A DNA stretch of 64,000 nucleotides from Sclerurus mexicanus (lineage: Eukaryota > Chordata > Aves > Passeriformes > Furnariidae): the NCBI GenBank assembly GCA_013396755.1, contig VWZF01002968.1, positions 372,001 through 436,000 of the forward strand, read 5' to 3'. The position numbers and the translations under genes are program-made. Positions 34,481 through 47,995 of the stretch are shown here, in pieces (position 1 is the first letter of the stretch; every line of letters begins with the position of its first letter). The notes below the pieces were generated by a model. That model worked only from the letters and a program-made list of their open reading frames with translations. It had not been told where the DNA came from and did not search any database.

Positions 34481-37400
34481 ATTTTGGTGCAGGGAGCTGT
34501 ACTGAAGTGTCTTGCCAAAGTCTTAATTACTGCATTCTCTAACCTAGATCATTTCATGTTAGAAGGATGTCAGAACAACCAGTTTGAACTTTGTAATTCT
34601 CTGAGGGGATAGAGAAACACCTGAGAAGAAATGAATTATTTAGCATCAGTAATGAGTATTTCTTTGTTTCTGAGTGGACTCGTGTCACTTTTTTAACTGT
34701 TCTGCATGTCCCAAACTAGTAAAACTACTTGGGGAAATTATCTGCATACTTGTCTTTGTAAGTTAATTTCTCAAAAAAACCCAGTTGTTTTGGTTTATCC
34801 ATCTTTGCTTTAGTAATATTTACAAGCAATTTCTTGCTAAAATGTGTTGACAATGTGCTGTTCCCACTAACAACCTCCACCCTCTTTCCTCAACAGATAT
34901 AGAAGGGATAAACTGTAAACCCCCTTGAAAAGCCAATAGATCATCGTAAACATTTTTTTCATCCCAAATACTTTCTAAACATTGTCAGTTCCTTTTTTTT
35001 TTTTCTACTTGAGTGAACTCAATGGCAGCAGAGAAGTCATTATTGTCAACAGGAAGGCTTTATTAGTGGTGGACAGTGAGGTCTTGCAAGTCCACTGCTA
35101 GTGAAAATCGACACCCTTGGCAGGTCTGGATGCGTGTCTGCCAAGTTGCTTTCCTTTTCTTCAGTTTACTTATATGCAGAACAGAATTTGATCTCCATGT
35201 CTTTTAGGATACCTTTTAGGAACATAGACTGTAGAGACCATATTTTAGTTGCTAATTTAGGAAAGAAGGTGAGATTCCATCTCAGTCCTGCCAGCAGGTA
35301 TTTTGATTGCACTGAGAAGCTTTTGGGATGTTAGGGCTTGACTTCGTGCGTACTTAGTAAGGTGCTTTCTTTAAGCAGGGTCTTGAAGAAACTGTTGCCT
35401 CCTTGGAGAGACTATTTGCCTCCTTCACTGGCTTGTAGGTGCCTTGACAGTGATTGGTGACCCTGATCTGCAGGACAGCACTGGTATTTTGTTTCTCCAT
35501 GCAGGTTGCACATTGTAGATGCTGATTGCATGTTGTCTTCAGTAGAAGCTTCTTTTTCATTCTTAGCAGTAGAGTGATACTTGCCCAGCTGGCGATCCCA
35601 AAAGATTAGTGCTACAGCCAGCTCAGACATCCACTGTTGTGCTGGTACAGCATTTTTTCCAGTGAATCTTGAGTGAGAATGGAAGCATTTTACTGGCTTT
35701 ATTCACAGTGAATAAATCCTATTCAATTAAATGGTGATTTTGGTGGAAATGGGAGTGTTTACCATTAAAAAAATTCAACCTGTACTGGACTTAAGTTTCC
35801 AGTCACGTTGGTGTCAAGCTAACCTAACAACTTCTGCTTTTAAGTTATATATGGTGAGAAGACTAAATGACTGCCTCCTGTTTTGCCTGCAAATCTTTGT
35901 AAGCAAAAAACTGGCAGTTTCCTATTTGTGTTAGTGGGTCTGGTTATCAGAGTGAGCTTTGTGTCCCACTCTTTGGTGCTATAGCTGGTTCTCTGCCTTC
36001 AGGAAAAATGCAGCCAACCTGAAGAACTTTGTCAAAGGGCAATATCATACCCTTGTAAACAGTGTGTTCAAGCAAATTACAGAAGTAATGTAGAAATTAC
36101 TGGATATAATTCTCTGGCTGATGTTATGATTGCAGTTGTCCATCTGGCCTTAAAAACCTATGAATCTGTGATGCAGATTCTAGCGTTTTGGCTCTCGCTG
36201 TAAAAGGGAAGCATGATAACTTGGAGCAGAATGAAGCCAACATAATAAAATATAAATCTGCAGTTAATATTAGTTTGCAAGTTCATTAAGTAGTGTATAC
36301 TTTCTTCCTCCAGTGGGCTATAAATAATAGGTACTGCTACAACTTGCACTCTGCTGTAGCTTGTTTCCACTGATGGAAATGTTTCAGAGGTTCTTGCCAG
36401 TGTGTGTTTTGTCCCAACTCAGTGTAGCTAATTAATTCAAAACATCTGCTCCCTGATGACTTTGATTTCTTTCAAGAGTTTATTTCATTTGTTTTTGCTT
36501 TCTTGGGTTATTTTTTATTGTCACTTGTTGGAGTGCCTTGGATATATACTTTTTGAAGAAATACTTGGCATGACAGAGAAAACAGTTGGAAAATGAATGG
36601 CAACAATACTGTAATAAAACCAGTCAAGAATCTTTGACTCATGATGATGATGAAGACTCCTCTGCAGTCAGTGTGTCTTGGTAATGCTGTGAACTCCTGG
36701 AGTGCTGGAGGAAGGATGGGGAGATATGGAGTGTAAGGAGAAAACAGCTCTGCTAATGATGATGTGTTGGCAGATATACCCCCTCGTTTGGGTAGAGGAA
36801 AAGAGGAGGAGAGCAAAGACGTGAAGCTTGGTGAAAAGTCTGTGATGCTATTTGGGAGACCTTCTGATGAAGCTCAAAGTGCTTCTGTTGCATCATGTTA
36901 TGCACATGTTGACCTCCATCCAGCAGAGTCTTCACCTCATGGTTGTCAGTGTGTGAGTATTCCTGTAAGAGGTTTCTCACAAGTCCTTTAAATGTAGTTG
37001 TTCCCACAAGCTCTGAATGTTGGGTCAGAACTGGGGCTACCTTGATGTAGCTCCAACCTATCTCTGTCCTGCCGAGTGCTGTGCAGAAGGGGCCATGAGC
37101 TGCAGGAGGAGCCTGAAGGATGATGTAGGAGCACTTGACTCACACCTTCTTTCATATAGGGCTGTGTTACCCAAAATGTTCAGATTTCTCTTCAATTTGT
37201 AACAATTATATTAAAGCAGAATTTTCCTTCAGTTGTTTAAAACTAAACATTTTTATTCAAGTGTTATTTTTTAGAATTGTGGTACTTTAGGAATCATGTG
37301 ATGTTTTGCAATGTTTATGCAGGTTTTAAGGAAGCTTTCTTTAATCCTGTTCATTTTGTGATGGAAAATGTAGTTTTAGGGTATTGATTTGGTCAAAGAT

Positions 37401-40400
37401 GTTATTTTCTACCTGCTTTAAGTGTGTTTAAGTGAAATAAAAAGATTCTTTTGGCTTTACAGCTTCATGACATAAACTCCATCAGCTTTTGCAGTCCTGC
37501 CCATTTTGCTTGTTCTAGAGGAATTCGTCAGGATATACTTGGTGATAAACCCTAACTTGCAAATGTGCTGCTGAAGAGCAGGATTACTCCAGTGTATAAG
37601 GATTTATTGGAAATCAGCACAACAACCTAGAAAAGTTAAGTGTTTTCTATGCCTGCAGAGAGCTTGCCCTGGTGTAAGCAATGAAGGTTTTTCTGAAATA
37701 GCAGGAGGATGTGGGTCTAATAGGATCAGAAGTACTCAGTGTTCTAGCCTGTTGGTCAATGATTTTTGGTTTTTAGCTTGTTTTTTTCCGTTTTGAAATT
37801 GGAGTGAAGAAAAAAGATGCTCCAGCTGATCCTGCTCCAGTACAGAGTCAGAAGAGCCACCTCATTGGTGTGATCAAAAACAAAAAAAAAATCCATGAAT
37901 CAGTGGTTTCTACTTCTACCATCATGATAGGCCTGTCCTGCTTTTTTTGCCTGGGTGAGCTAATGCACTAAAACCTGGCACTGTTTTAGATGTCTCTGTT
38001 AGATGGGCAGCAATGTTGTTTTAGGTCAATGTTGAATGCCATCAGCCCTGGCATGTCATGTGCTTCCTTCCAGCCACAGTCCCTGTGTAGCCATGGTGAA
38101 GCTGCTAAATGCTGGCTGTATGAATGTGACAAGGACATTTGAGTAACAAGCTATATCCACGCTCCCTAACAGAGATTCCTGAGTGAAAAACCACTGTTAA
38201 TTCAGAAGCTAGAGTTCAGGTCAAAGGTTTAGATCATTTTTGTTTTTATTCTAACTTGATTGCTCACCTGTAGTAACCAGTCTGTTGGAGAGCAAGAGTA
38301 TATGCAAACTCCCCAGGCTATTATTCTGTATTAAAAAAAAAAAAATGCTGTGGTATGACTTTAGACTTAATCATCATTTATCCTACCCTGAAGGCATGGA
38401 AGTTAATGATGATATAGATCTGTGTGGTTTTGTGTTCCCCTTGACTGAGCATTAGAAATAATTAGGGCTTGTGGGATGGATGTACTGATGGTGGAGATGA
38501 GCAAAAAATATTTTTGAATGTATGTGCCTCTTTCAAGTTTGCTGGCAAAGATACAGGTGCTAAATGTGTGTTTATGGCGTTTGAGGTTTCTTACTTGTTT
38601 GTTGAGATATAGCTAGCTGGTGCTGAGGAGAAAGGAAGTGGGAATAAACGTGGTGTTATTTTGGAGGCTTTTAAGATCATGGGCTAGGCAGAGTTGCTAG
38701 CAATTTCTGAAGGGACTTTTTTTTTTCAGCAGGGTAAGCTCTCCTGTATCCCAGGTGCTCCCGAGTACAGCTCTGGGTTATGCCTGTAGAGTAGTTGGAG
38801 TTGGGGCTAGTACAGGAGCTGGCATTAGACCTTTTGAAGTATGGAAGCCTTATGCACATAGTTGGAGGGGTTCCTGAATTACCTCCTTTAATGTCCTGGG
38901 TGTTTAGATTACTTGATTTTTAGCCCCAGCCAAATACATTCTAACAGTCCTCACAGACTGGATGGGGAGGAATTGGTTCTGCTGCTCTGTGGAAGACCTC
39001 TGATTTCTTTCTGAGTCTTGCTATAGGTCAAATGAAACACAATTTCAGAGGTTTTTAATGAGGTGCAAAAAACTTCATCTCTTCCCAAGTAGCCACACAG
39101 TGAGTTTAAAAGCATCAGTTTGGAATGGTGGCCGTCCTTCTGTAAGAGTCTCTGTTGAAGTGTTTTCCTCTGTTCCAGGTGCCTACTTTACCTGCTGCTT
39201 GCATGGTTTCTTCCTCAGCCTGACCAATCTGCACTTTTTTGATGAAAGCCATTTCAGCAAAAATAATACTCCTGCCAGGCTGGAAGGTGATGAAAAAAGA
39301 GAAGGTGCTGAGCCTGTATGGGCTTGCATAGTGGGACTGTGCTGGTGACCCTTCTGACAGCGCAGAAAGGGAAGGCTGCTGGAGAGCTTTCCCAAAGTGT
39401 TGGTAGTACCATCGCCAGGGGGAACTCTTGCAGCTGGGCTGTTGGAGTAGCTATACCCTTGGAGAGGGGGTTCTGGGGACCTGGCCTGGTTCAGGCTGCC
39501 TGGGGGTGGGATTGTGACATGGAAAAATGATGCAAGTAAAGGACGGATGCACTAGAAATGATTGGGTAGGATGCTGATGGGGCAAATGCAGGCACCTTGT
39601 ATCTAGATGCAGGAAGTTATAATTGTGTTTATACTAGAATTTTGGGGCTCCTCAAAGCAAAACGTTTCTGTCCTTGCAGGCAATTTAGAACACTAGCTAA
39701 GTATGTTCATCAGAGCAGATTGGTGTAGTGCAGCATTTTAGACTGTGAAAGCAGTCTTGGGCAGATGCTCATTTGGCAGTCAGTGTCTGCAGTGCCTTAG
39801 CAGCATCTCAGAGTTGTCTGAGATGTGCTGGGTGCTTCTCCGATCTTCAGAGAAGCCCAGGCACAGGGACAGCTTAAAGTCACTTGTCACTTTTGTCTTC
39901 CTGACGCGTGAGTTTTGAGTTACTGCGTGATGCCTGTCAAAAGGTGTATTTCATCCTATTTATTTTACTCTATGCAGAACGCTTCTAAAATGAGAGGAAT
40001 TGAGTCTTTCATAACTGGGGATTTAGTATTCAACTCTGCTGGCTGACTCATTGGTCAGAAAATTCCCACTGACTTGACTTAGTGTTGAATGGGTTGTATT
40101 ATCTTTTCATATGCAGAAAATTATCTTGAAATTGAAGTTAATAACAGCAATTTAAAAATTGTTGTTGATAGAAAGATAATACAATATTTAGTTCCATCAT
40201 GTTCTTTTTATGATCTGATATTCGAATAAAGCACTTTTTCTGCTTTTTTCCTTAATTAGCATATCATGAAGAAGCTTGTGACATCAAACACAGCATCTAA
40301 TTACATTCATTAGTAGCATCTCCAGGACAAGTTTTAATTAAGTTGTACAATGTAGATCAATACTTGTTTTGCATCTATTGCAACAGGAATATACTGTTCT

Positions 40401-42603
40401 GCACAGTTTAATTACAGTGATTGTAATAGAAAGAATTTGAGTAAACCTGCCATTTTTGCAGTTGCATTCCTGTGTCTTGCATTTTAAAATAGTATACATT
40501 TATAATATGGGGCATGTTATTTATGTGTGTCTTATTTTGAAGAATATTTTGAGGTCACTCTTTGTATCCCCTTGAAAAGAAAATACAGTGTAGTTCAGGA
40601 GCACTTGGATGCTAGTGCCTGACTTCAGCTGGAGCAGGAGACATTAATGACTGTTTTACCTGAAGACTTCAGGAGGGGAAAGATTGGTCATCACTGGGTG
40701 ACATATCTAGTGGTAGATGTTAGCAATACTTTTATTTTGCATGAACTGTTGGGTGGAAAGCCACCTAATTGTATGTTTAGTTACTGTGAATATAGTACAG
40801 TGTAGTCTCTATTACTTTCACCACATGTCCTGTAGTTTGGTAGCATTGACAGCTTCCAACTGTTCTCTTTTGGCAAGAGAAAGCAGTATAGGAATGAAAA
40901 CCCTGAGCTATCAAATGCGTTTTGTTCAACATCACGAGAATATAGTTGACCAGGCAGAACATATATCCCTTGTGATAGAATCCTGCATTAATACTTGCAT
41001 CTGTTGTGAAAATATGTGGATAGACAAATCTTTTTTTAAGTGTTTGCCAGAGCTGAGAACTGATTTTTTTTTTCACTTCAGTGTTGTATTCTTGTGTTTT
41101 GGGCCGGTTTTGTGTGCAAGGGACTACAGTAATCAGCCTTATGTGCAGTAGAATGATAAAGACCCAACTGATTTAGAGAACTTTGTGTTCTTTTTAAAAT
41201 AAATCAGTTGTTTAATCTTAATTTTCTTTTAAATATTCTTTAAGATTTTAAAGGAGCATGCTTTGTAGTATAGTGTACTTCTGGGTTTTCTTAATATGCC
41301 TCTGTGAATGGTGTAATCCTGAGGGTTATGATACTTGCATTCTTCATGCTTGTGCATGCAACCTGTTTCTCTTCTCTAGTAGTCTTTAAGTACCTACATG
41401 GTTGCCTTTCTAGAGGAGTGAGCATGAAGACTTCCACCCATTTCAAGCTTGTTCTTGGTCTAGAGAATCACAGGTTAGAAGGTCCTGAAAGTCCAGTTAC
41501 CAAAACTTCCAGTGGAACTTTTAAGGAGTGCATAGGGTGGAGATCAGGAATTGAAGACCCAGGGAAATCACATCCTTTTCAGGAAGGACATGAGTGAAGT
41601 ATTAGGCAGGCAAATATACTGATAGAAGCGAGCACTGTAATCTGATGAGAAGGAAGTGTGCTTTTAACATAGAAGAAAGTTGCTTCTAGGTTGAGATTTT
41701 GGATGACAGTTGATTCAAAGATAAGCTTTAAACTTAAAGCTCTTGGTACAGGGGCTGGAAGCTCAGCACCAGAAGCTGCTACAGTTTTTCTTAGCTGTGT
41801 TAAGTGTGTGTAGATTTAGTTACCTCACACTTTTTACTCAGTATTTCAGGTAATATGGGGGGGAAAATGTTATAAGCTTGGGAGTAGTTTGGGGTGTTTT
41901 GCTGTTTAATGTAAGTTGTTGATTGCTTTATGTGACTTAACAAAGCTACTCCCAGTTTTTTGTGTGGGAGAATAAAGATCCCTTGGATATCTTAAAATGA
42001 AGAATGTCAAAGACTGGGCGGGGGGAAATGTGGAAGAGGAACAAAACAATAGACTCTTGATAAGATTAATACTGTAATACTTGAACATGAAATACTTTAA
42101 AAATTAAATTCTTGGTAATCCGGAAACTCTACAAGTTGTTTCTTGTTTTGTTTCTGTCCTGAAGGCCTGATTGTGCTAAAAGTACAAGCCACCTTAGAAG
42201 AACTGTGCATATAAACATGCAAAGATGTTTGTGTATATGTATACCTATATAATGTATGTCTTTTGTATGCACATAAACACACAGTGTGCATTTTTTATTT
42301 ATTCCCTCCAAAAGATCAGATCCTGTGAATGTGAAGGATCTGCCTTTATAGTAGTTCAGTACATTTGCAACTTGGTTTCAGTGGCAGATCTCAAAGGAAT
42401 AAATGACTGCATACATAGAATTGTTTTCAGTGTATGACCTCATTGTTAGGGGAGTTATTGCATTGTTGTTCTGCTTTACAAAAATCCAGCTTCCTTGTTT
42501 AATCATGAACAGTCTATTAGCTGTAGCCATGCATACCTTGAAATATCTGTTGAAGTTTGTAATCCATCCATCTTTCTTATCCTTTTTTTTCTCTTATTTT
42601 CAG
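34481..42603 (+). other. EPHA5: EPHA5 intron 1, second part; no exon recognised
   Basis: AT-rich intronic DNA. It holds a patch rich in TAAT/ATTA motifs (about 40230-40460) that may be a conserved enhancer-like element, and an 11-bp perfect inverted repeat at 41165-41210. The last 40 bases are a pyrimidine-rich tract ending TTTTCAG, the acceptor of exon 2. The 144-codon frame at 40717-41151 has no known domain. Confidence 0.65.
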
Positions 42604-42668
42604 TGAATTTACTGGACTCACGTACAGTAATGGGTGATCTAGGATGGATAGCCTACCCAAAAAATGGG
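42604..42668 (+). CDS. EPHA5: EPHA5 exon 2 (65 bp, start of ephrin-binding domain)
   Basis: The exon translates, after the TG that completes the split Val codon, to VNLLDSRTVMGDLGW and on to IAYPKNG. This is the start of the ephrin ligand-binding domain of EPHA5; EPHA3 and other EphA paralogues differ here (for example SKTIQGELGW in EPHA3). The acceptor is a long pyrimidine tract ending TTTTCAG (AG at 42602-42603) and the donor is GGG|GTAAGT (GT at 42669). The length of 65 bp and the phases (1 at the start, 0 at the end) are those of the second exon of EphA genes. The next residues expected are WEE, from exon 3, which is not in the window. The frame is intact, with no stop or indel, so the gene is probably functional. 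Confidence 0.96.
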
Positions 42669-43169
42669 GTAAGTCTGTGTTGTTTGCTTTCTCTCTCACA
42701 AATTATACTAATCGTTTCCATTCGGAAAGTAGACTACTGGATTTAAAAACTCCCTGGAGTGATTTGTCAGCAATGGAGGGAAAAAAATAAATAAAACAAC
42801 AAGCTGTGACTGGAAAAATGGAGCTGTGTGGCTAGGGGATTGATTTATTTATGCAGCAGAGCTAGCCTCAAGTATTAAAAAAATGATCATGAGTCAACAA
42901 CCTCACTCCTCCCCTCACCAAGAAAATCCATGAGGTTATTTAAATTTCTTTTAAATTATAAATTCTTGCTCTTTCTTTTGAGCCTTTGGGATAAATATGA
43001 ACACAGTTTTCTGGAAGTTTTCTTCTGAAACACGAGGCCTGGAACACTGTTTTAAATGAAAAATATGTCTCAGATGCATGAGAAAGCTCTGGGAGCTGAT
43101 AACACTGAAACAGGAGCTGAGTTTTAAGCATCTTGAAGAACCTCTGTCCCTTGCCTTTGCCTATACTAA
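42669..43169 (+). other. EPHA5: EPHA5 intron 2, start; no further exon
   Basis: Begins with the donor GTAAGT. AT-rich intronic sequence with short A runs; no repeat family recognised before the CR1 at 43170. Confidence 0.75.
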
Positions 43170-43541
43170 GAACTGCTCAGCCTTGAGAAGAGATGACTGA
43201 GGAGGGACCTCATCTATGTCTCTAAGTATCTGAAGGGAGGGTGTCAAGAGGATGGATCCAGGCTCTTCTCAGAGGTATCAAGCAATGGGATAAGAGGCAG
43301 CAGACAGAAACTGATGCACAGGAAGTTCCACCTGGATGTAAGGAAGAACAACTTTATGGGTGACTGAGCACTGGAACAGCTTGCCCGGAGAGGCTGCAGA
43401 GTCTCCCTCACTGGAGATGTTCAAGAACCATCTGGATGCAATCCTGTGCAATGTGCTCTAGGAAGACCCTGCATGAGCAGGGAGCTTGGACCAGATGATC
43501 CACTGTGCTCCTTTCCAACCTTACCCATTCTGTGATTCTGT
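43170..43541 (+). mobile_element. CR1 LINE, 3' end, plus strand
   Basis: Typical CR1 3' UTR sequence: GCTCAGCCTTGAGAAGAG, GACCTCATCTATGTCTC, CTGAAGGGAGGGTGTCAAG, CACTGGAACAGCTTGCCCG, CTCCTTTCCAACCTTACCC, and the tail ATTCTGTGATTCTGTA. It is 5'-truncated and in the same orientation as EPHA5, within intron 2. Confidence 0.95.
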
Positions 43542-43976
43542 AGAACCTGAAAGAACCTGGTTTCCTAATTTGATACACAAAGTACGTGCTGGAGTTTAGA
43601 TGCATTAATACCCTCCAGCATGTTTTCTTGACCTGACTTCATCATCCAAGCAGTCTTTGTTGTGAGGTTTGGTCTTTGGTTTGGGGCATCCTTGATGCTC
43701 TCCTATAACACAACTTTGGTAGTCTTTAAAGGTTGACTTCTGCACCATGCTGGGTATTCCTGTCAGTTTCTGAAAGCCATGAGCACTGTGTGAGTTGAGA
43801 AAGCATCCTAAGTCAGAAATGCTACACAACTGAGCCCTCCAACAGAGCAACTCTCAGGAATATGTTATTTCAGAGTTCTAGTCACCAGCTGAAACAGGCT
43901 GCAGAATTGTCTTGGACTCCAACTGGATTGTCATAAAAATGGTGGCAATGTTTATATAAAATTCAGCCAACCCTGC

Positions 43977-43989
43977 ATATATATATATA
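43977..43989. repeat. Short (AT)n microsatellite
   Basis: About six AT units. Too short to be notable except as a possible polymorphic site. Confidence 0.85.
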
Positions 43990-46900
43990 AAAATAACACA
44001 GTAAATTAAAATTTGGCTTTCCTTATATTCTGTGTGAATGAAAGGTTGTAGAAGTGGCAGACTGAGACAAGCTGCATGTTTGCAGGCACCAGTTACAACA
44101 GGAATGTAAAAGCTACTCAAGAAACTGATTTTATTTTCAACTCAGTTCAAGATCTTATCCTGTTGCAATTAGTTTAATTTTTTTTTATCTATTGATTTAA
44201 AGGTGAGAACAAAACTCGCTTCCCGTGCTTGTGTGGGCATCAGCATAACCAGTGGCAGATATGCTGGCGGAGCAATATTTTAGTGCCAAGGCACACCATA
44301 AAGATCTCAATGTCCACTGCTTAATGTGTGATTTTTTTTTTTCCTTTTTCAACATATATTGGTATTTTTCCTGTGGTATAAAGCAGAGGTGCTGTATATC
44401 CCAATGCTCTTACAGGAATGTCAGTAGAAAAGTAGCTAAGCCTGAGGAGTTCTGAATACTTCTGAGTCTGTATGTGTAGACGAGTAAATGAAAAGCTAAC
44501 TGTCCTATGCATAAATCTCAGTTGTATCTTTTCATTGCTTATGGAACCCTTGCTTATTTACGAGCTCAGTTTCCAAAGAGCACCTGGAAGTACACTCATG
44601 AATGCCAAATTAAAAGTTAGTGACTCGAGGGAGAATTTTTTTTTCCCTTGATTAACTTCCACTTTTTATTTAAAAGTGAACTAGGCAGTTGGTTTTCAAA
44701 TTTCCAGAAATGAAATCACTTCTTAATTGTCTTTGTTTTCATGGGACATCATAAAGATTCAGTAGGTTAGTCCAATGGTTTTTGCCTAATATATTTGCAG
44801 TATTTTATGAGCACTATAAAAGGTCTTCCCAGACTTTGATAACTTCTCTAACTGCTGTATCTGTCATCACCTATGCTGCAGTTGTACACTCTTTGCTTAA
44901 TTTTTCTGAAAACAACCACCTAATATAAATATTTTAAGTTATTTTCAGTTCAGGATTTGATTTTTGGAGACGGAGGAAGCTTTAATCAGGATCAGAGATA
45001 GGCATTCACATACAACTTTGTTGTATCAGGTTGTCCTCCTAGGGAAAATTTTCAAGGTCTGTGTATCTGCCCACACACTTCCCCCATTAAGGAAAGGAGC
45101 GAAAATGTCATGATGCGTCATACTTTGCAACAGTGCAATGTGTAGATACAAACCATGTGCTGAAATAAGCTTTTTTGATGCATTGTGTTTTTTTATTGCT
45201 ATGACCAGTATCCTGTAGAGTATAGTCACTTCCCAAGCACTTGGTAGCAATTTCAGTGGTAGTATCCTTCCAAGTGAAGATATATTGGTATATGAAGCTG
45301 CTTTTGAAGCAGCCTTCAACTCTTTCAGAGTTGCTGATTTTCCACTGGAAATCTTAATGGAACTTAATATTTTTCCTATCTGGTAGAAGTAGGAGACTGT
45401 TCCAGGAGCACAGTTGCTGTTAAAGAAGGCAAGTGTTTAGTCTTTGTCATTGTATGGAAGTGCTTGCAAGAAGTTATCTATGTATCACAAAGGCTCAAGC
45501 TGGTAGGTTTTGAAAACAGGTTTCCACATGAAAACAAACAAACATACAAACAAAACCCTACAGAAAACCCCACCATAACAGTTGGGATAAGATTCAGGCA
45601 AGTCAAATGAATATGATTTTGACAGGTCTTTTGTAGGTGTCAAAACTCTTTTTATACCTGTGTGACATGTTAATTTTTGTGTATTGAAGCTTTAAGACAT
45701 TACATGCTCCAGGGAGGTCCAGTTACCCTTGTTGTTTACCTCATTTTTTTTCTGAACACAATGGGAAAATGTGATGTAACTTGGGAGATGAAAGCAGCAT
45801 TGTATGGGAAGGAGACTGGCCCTGCAGTCTGGAAACAGACTAGACTTAGAGGTAGACCCGTTTCCTGCCTGTCATCTCAGATGAAGCACTGCAGCTGTTT
45901 AAGTCCCCACTGCTAAACAGTGCACCAGCTCACCTTGTGAGTCATGGATTTTATGAGAAGGGCGAGGACCACTTTAGTCAAGGGTGCCATCTGAAGAGCT
46001 TTGTCTATCTCGGTGTCTATTTGGAACAGGCTTGGGTGATGGGCATTATCCTTGCAGCCTGGCATGCCTGCATTTCCCCCTTGCACATAGAAGGTAAGAA
46101 AACTCCCCCTCTTCCTTCATATGGAGTATTGAGGGATAACTAGAAATGAGATGAATTAAATATCCTGTGAAACAATGTGTCCTGGTGTGAAGAACCAGCT
46201 GTTGTGCAGAAGGAAGTGCTTTCTTATTTCTGCTGCTTTGCTCTGAAGGATAAATTGCAGTAGTGTGGCTGCCTGGCTGCCCCGTGTGGGTTCAGCAGCT
46301 CACATCAGTTTTGCAGGCAGCTCTTAAACCTGCAGTTATATCTGCTAAAGCAGGAGCAAACTCCCTGTGGGATTCTCATGACCATGGAGCTCAGAAAAGG
46401 GACTCTCTTCCTGCCAATAGAGCATGGTCAGCATGGAAAATGCTGCCCCTTTAGCACTCAAGTCAGGAATTGATCCTGTTATTACCTGCCAAAGGGACAA
46501 TTTGGACTTTACTTTGCAGCTCATGTAAGCTTATTTTAAGTTGAAGAAGGTTATTGCAATTACCAGAGGCTGTATCAGAAAAGTCTGGTCCCTCTTGTGT
46601 AGTAGGAAGCCCTCCAAGCACATCAACAAAACCAGTCAGGTTTTCTGTTAAAGGCTATGCTTGTACAGCAGGTCTGCAAAATCTTTTACCTCTGGACTGA
46701 TTCCTGAGGCGCTGCTTAGGATTACCCAAACTGGGCACATCAGGGGTTTATGTGTGCATTATATATGACACCAGCTAGCTCTGACCTGCAGAAACTGCCT
46801 GCGCTTCTCTGTGCTAAACATACATTTTTATCATATGGAAGATCACAGAAGTAGAAACAAGAATCAGTTCTGTGAGGTTGGACAGTGTTTATAGGCCTCC

Positions 46901-47581
46901 TCTTTCTCCCTTGATTTGGCAGGAGACTCTGTGAAGCATTTCAACTCCCTGCAAAGCCGTAGCAGGGACAGAAGCTACAGGCCTCCTTGTAAACCTATGC
47001 TGTTCCGCTTTACTTGGTCTGGCCAAGTGAAAACTAAGTCACTTTTAACAATATCCAGGTGATTAAAATAGAATCCTTTAGTGAGCTTGATTTATTCAGC
47101 AACTATGTCTGATTTTTGTTTCAGTGGCTGTAATAGTGCTGATTTACTTGTTTCAGACCTTCCTTCCTTTAAATGTTTTATTTTAAAACTTATTTCTTTG
47201 CAACTTAGAAGTACTCTTTTTCTGTCCAAATTAGAGTGCCACACACCTGTTTTGCTTTTGTGCAACAGGTTCTCTTTTCTTTCCCCTGCCTACCATTGAT
47301 TTCCCTGACCTTCCTGTAGCACAGAACAGGGAAAGTCTCTGTGGTCCTTGGGGTATTGGCTGTGTGATGTGGCAGCTTCATGTGATGGCATTCTGGTTTT
47401 TAAGCTCAGACTGAAAAATAAACATGTAGTAAAGAAACTAGTCCTGTAGAGATGTTCATTTTCTGCAATGAATAAAGAATTGGGAGAGAACCTGATGATG
47501 CCAAATACTGAAGGTTTGGGGATAAGTTCAGCCAGACTGATTCTACAAGTTGCTTCTCATTTATGTAAAATGTTGGTAGGT

Positions 47582-47647
47582 TTAATTTTTTTCTTTCTTT
47601 TGCTTGTTTTGGATTTTTTCTCGTTTTCTTTTTTTTTTTTTTTTTCA
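47582..47647. repeat. T-rich low-complexity tract
   Basis: Mainly T with some C and G, ending in a run of about 18 T. Simple sequence. Confidence 0.9.
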
Positions 47648-47989
47648 GGGCAGGTACCCCAGAGTGCCTCTTTGAAGTTAAAAATAACAGCAGTTTAGAT
47701 TACTCAGCATGATTTGTGAATAGATTCATGTTGCTCTCTGTCAGTCCTGGTTCAGACAGGGATTTTTACACAAGAATCCTGGATTGGAGGCAGTGTTTGC
47801 CCTCAGGAATAGAAATAAAATATAGGGGGTAGTGAAAGGAGAAGGAGGATTCTTGGCACCACTGAGCTGTGTTATGTAGTTATGATTATAATTGGCATTT
47901 TCAGGGCAGTGCTTTTGGCAGCCTGTGGTTTTTTTTCCTGCAAATGCTGCTGCTCATCTGTGACCAGTGTAAAAAAGGAATCGGAGGGA

Positions 47990-47995
47990 TATGCT
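47990..47995. repeat. Target-site duplication TATGCT (left)
   Basis: Six bases identical to 48563-48568, directly flanking the LTR. A 6-bp duplication is usual for ERVK-type (class II) integrations. Confidence 0.75.

Larger units (their letters stand above)
43542..47995 (+). other. EPHA5: EPHA5 intron 2; no exon recognised
   Basis: Intronic DNA with a short (AT)n run at 43977-43989, an A/C-rich (CAAA)n patch near 45533-45563 and a T-rich tract at 47582-47647. No coding or RNA feature was recognised. Confidence 0.65.

Noticed and set aside
40717..41151. 144-codon + frame in intron 1
   Set aside because: Composition is Cys/Leu/Phe/Ser-rich as expected from T-rich DNA; no domain.
41463..41510. 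CR1-tail-like string (AGAATCACAGGTTAGAAGG)
   Set aside because: Too short and diverged to call; no CR1 body follows.
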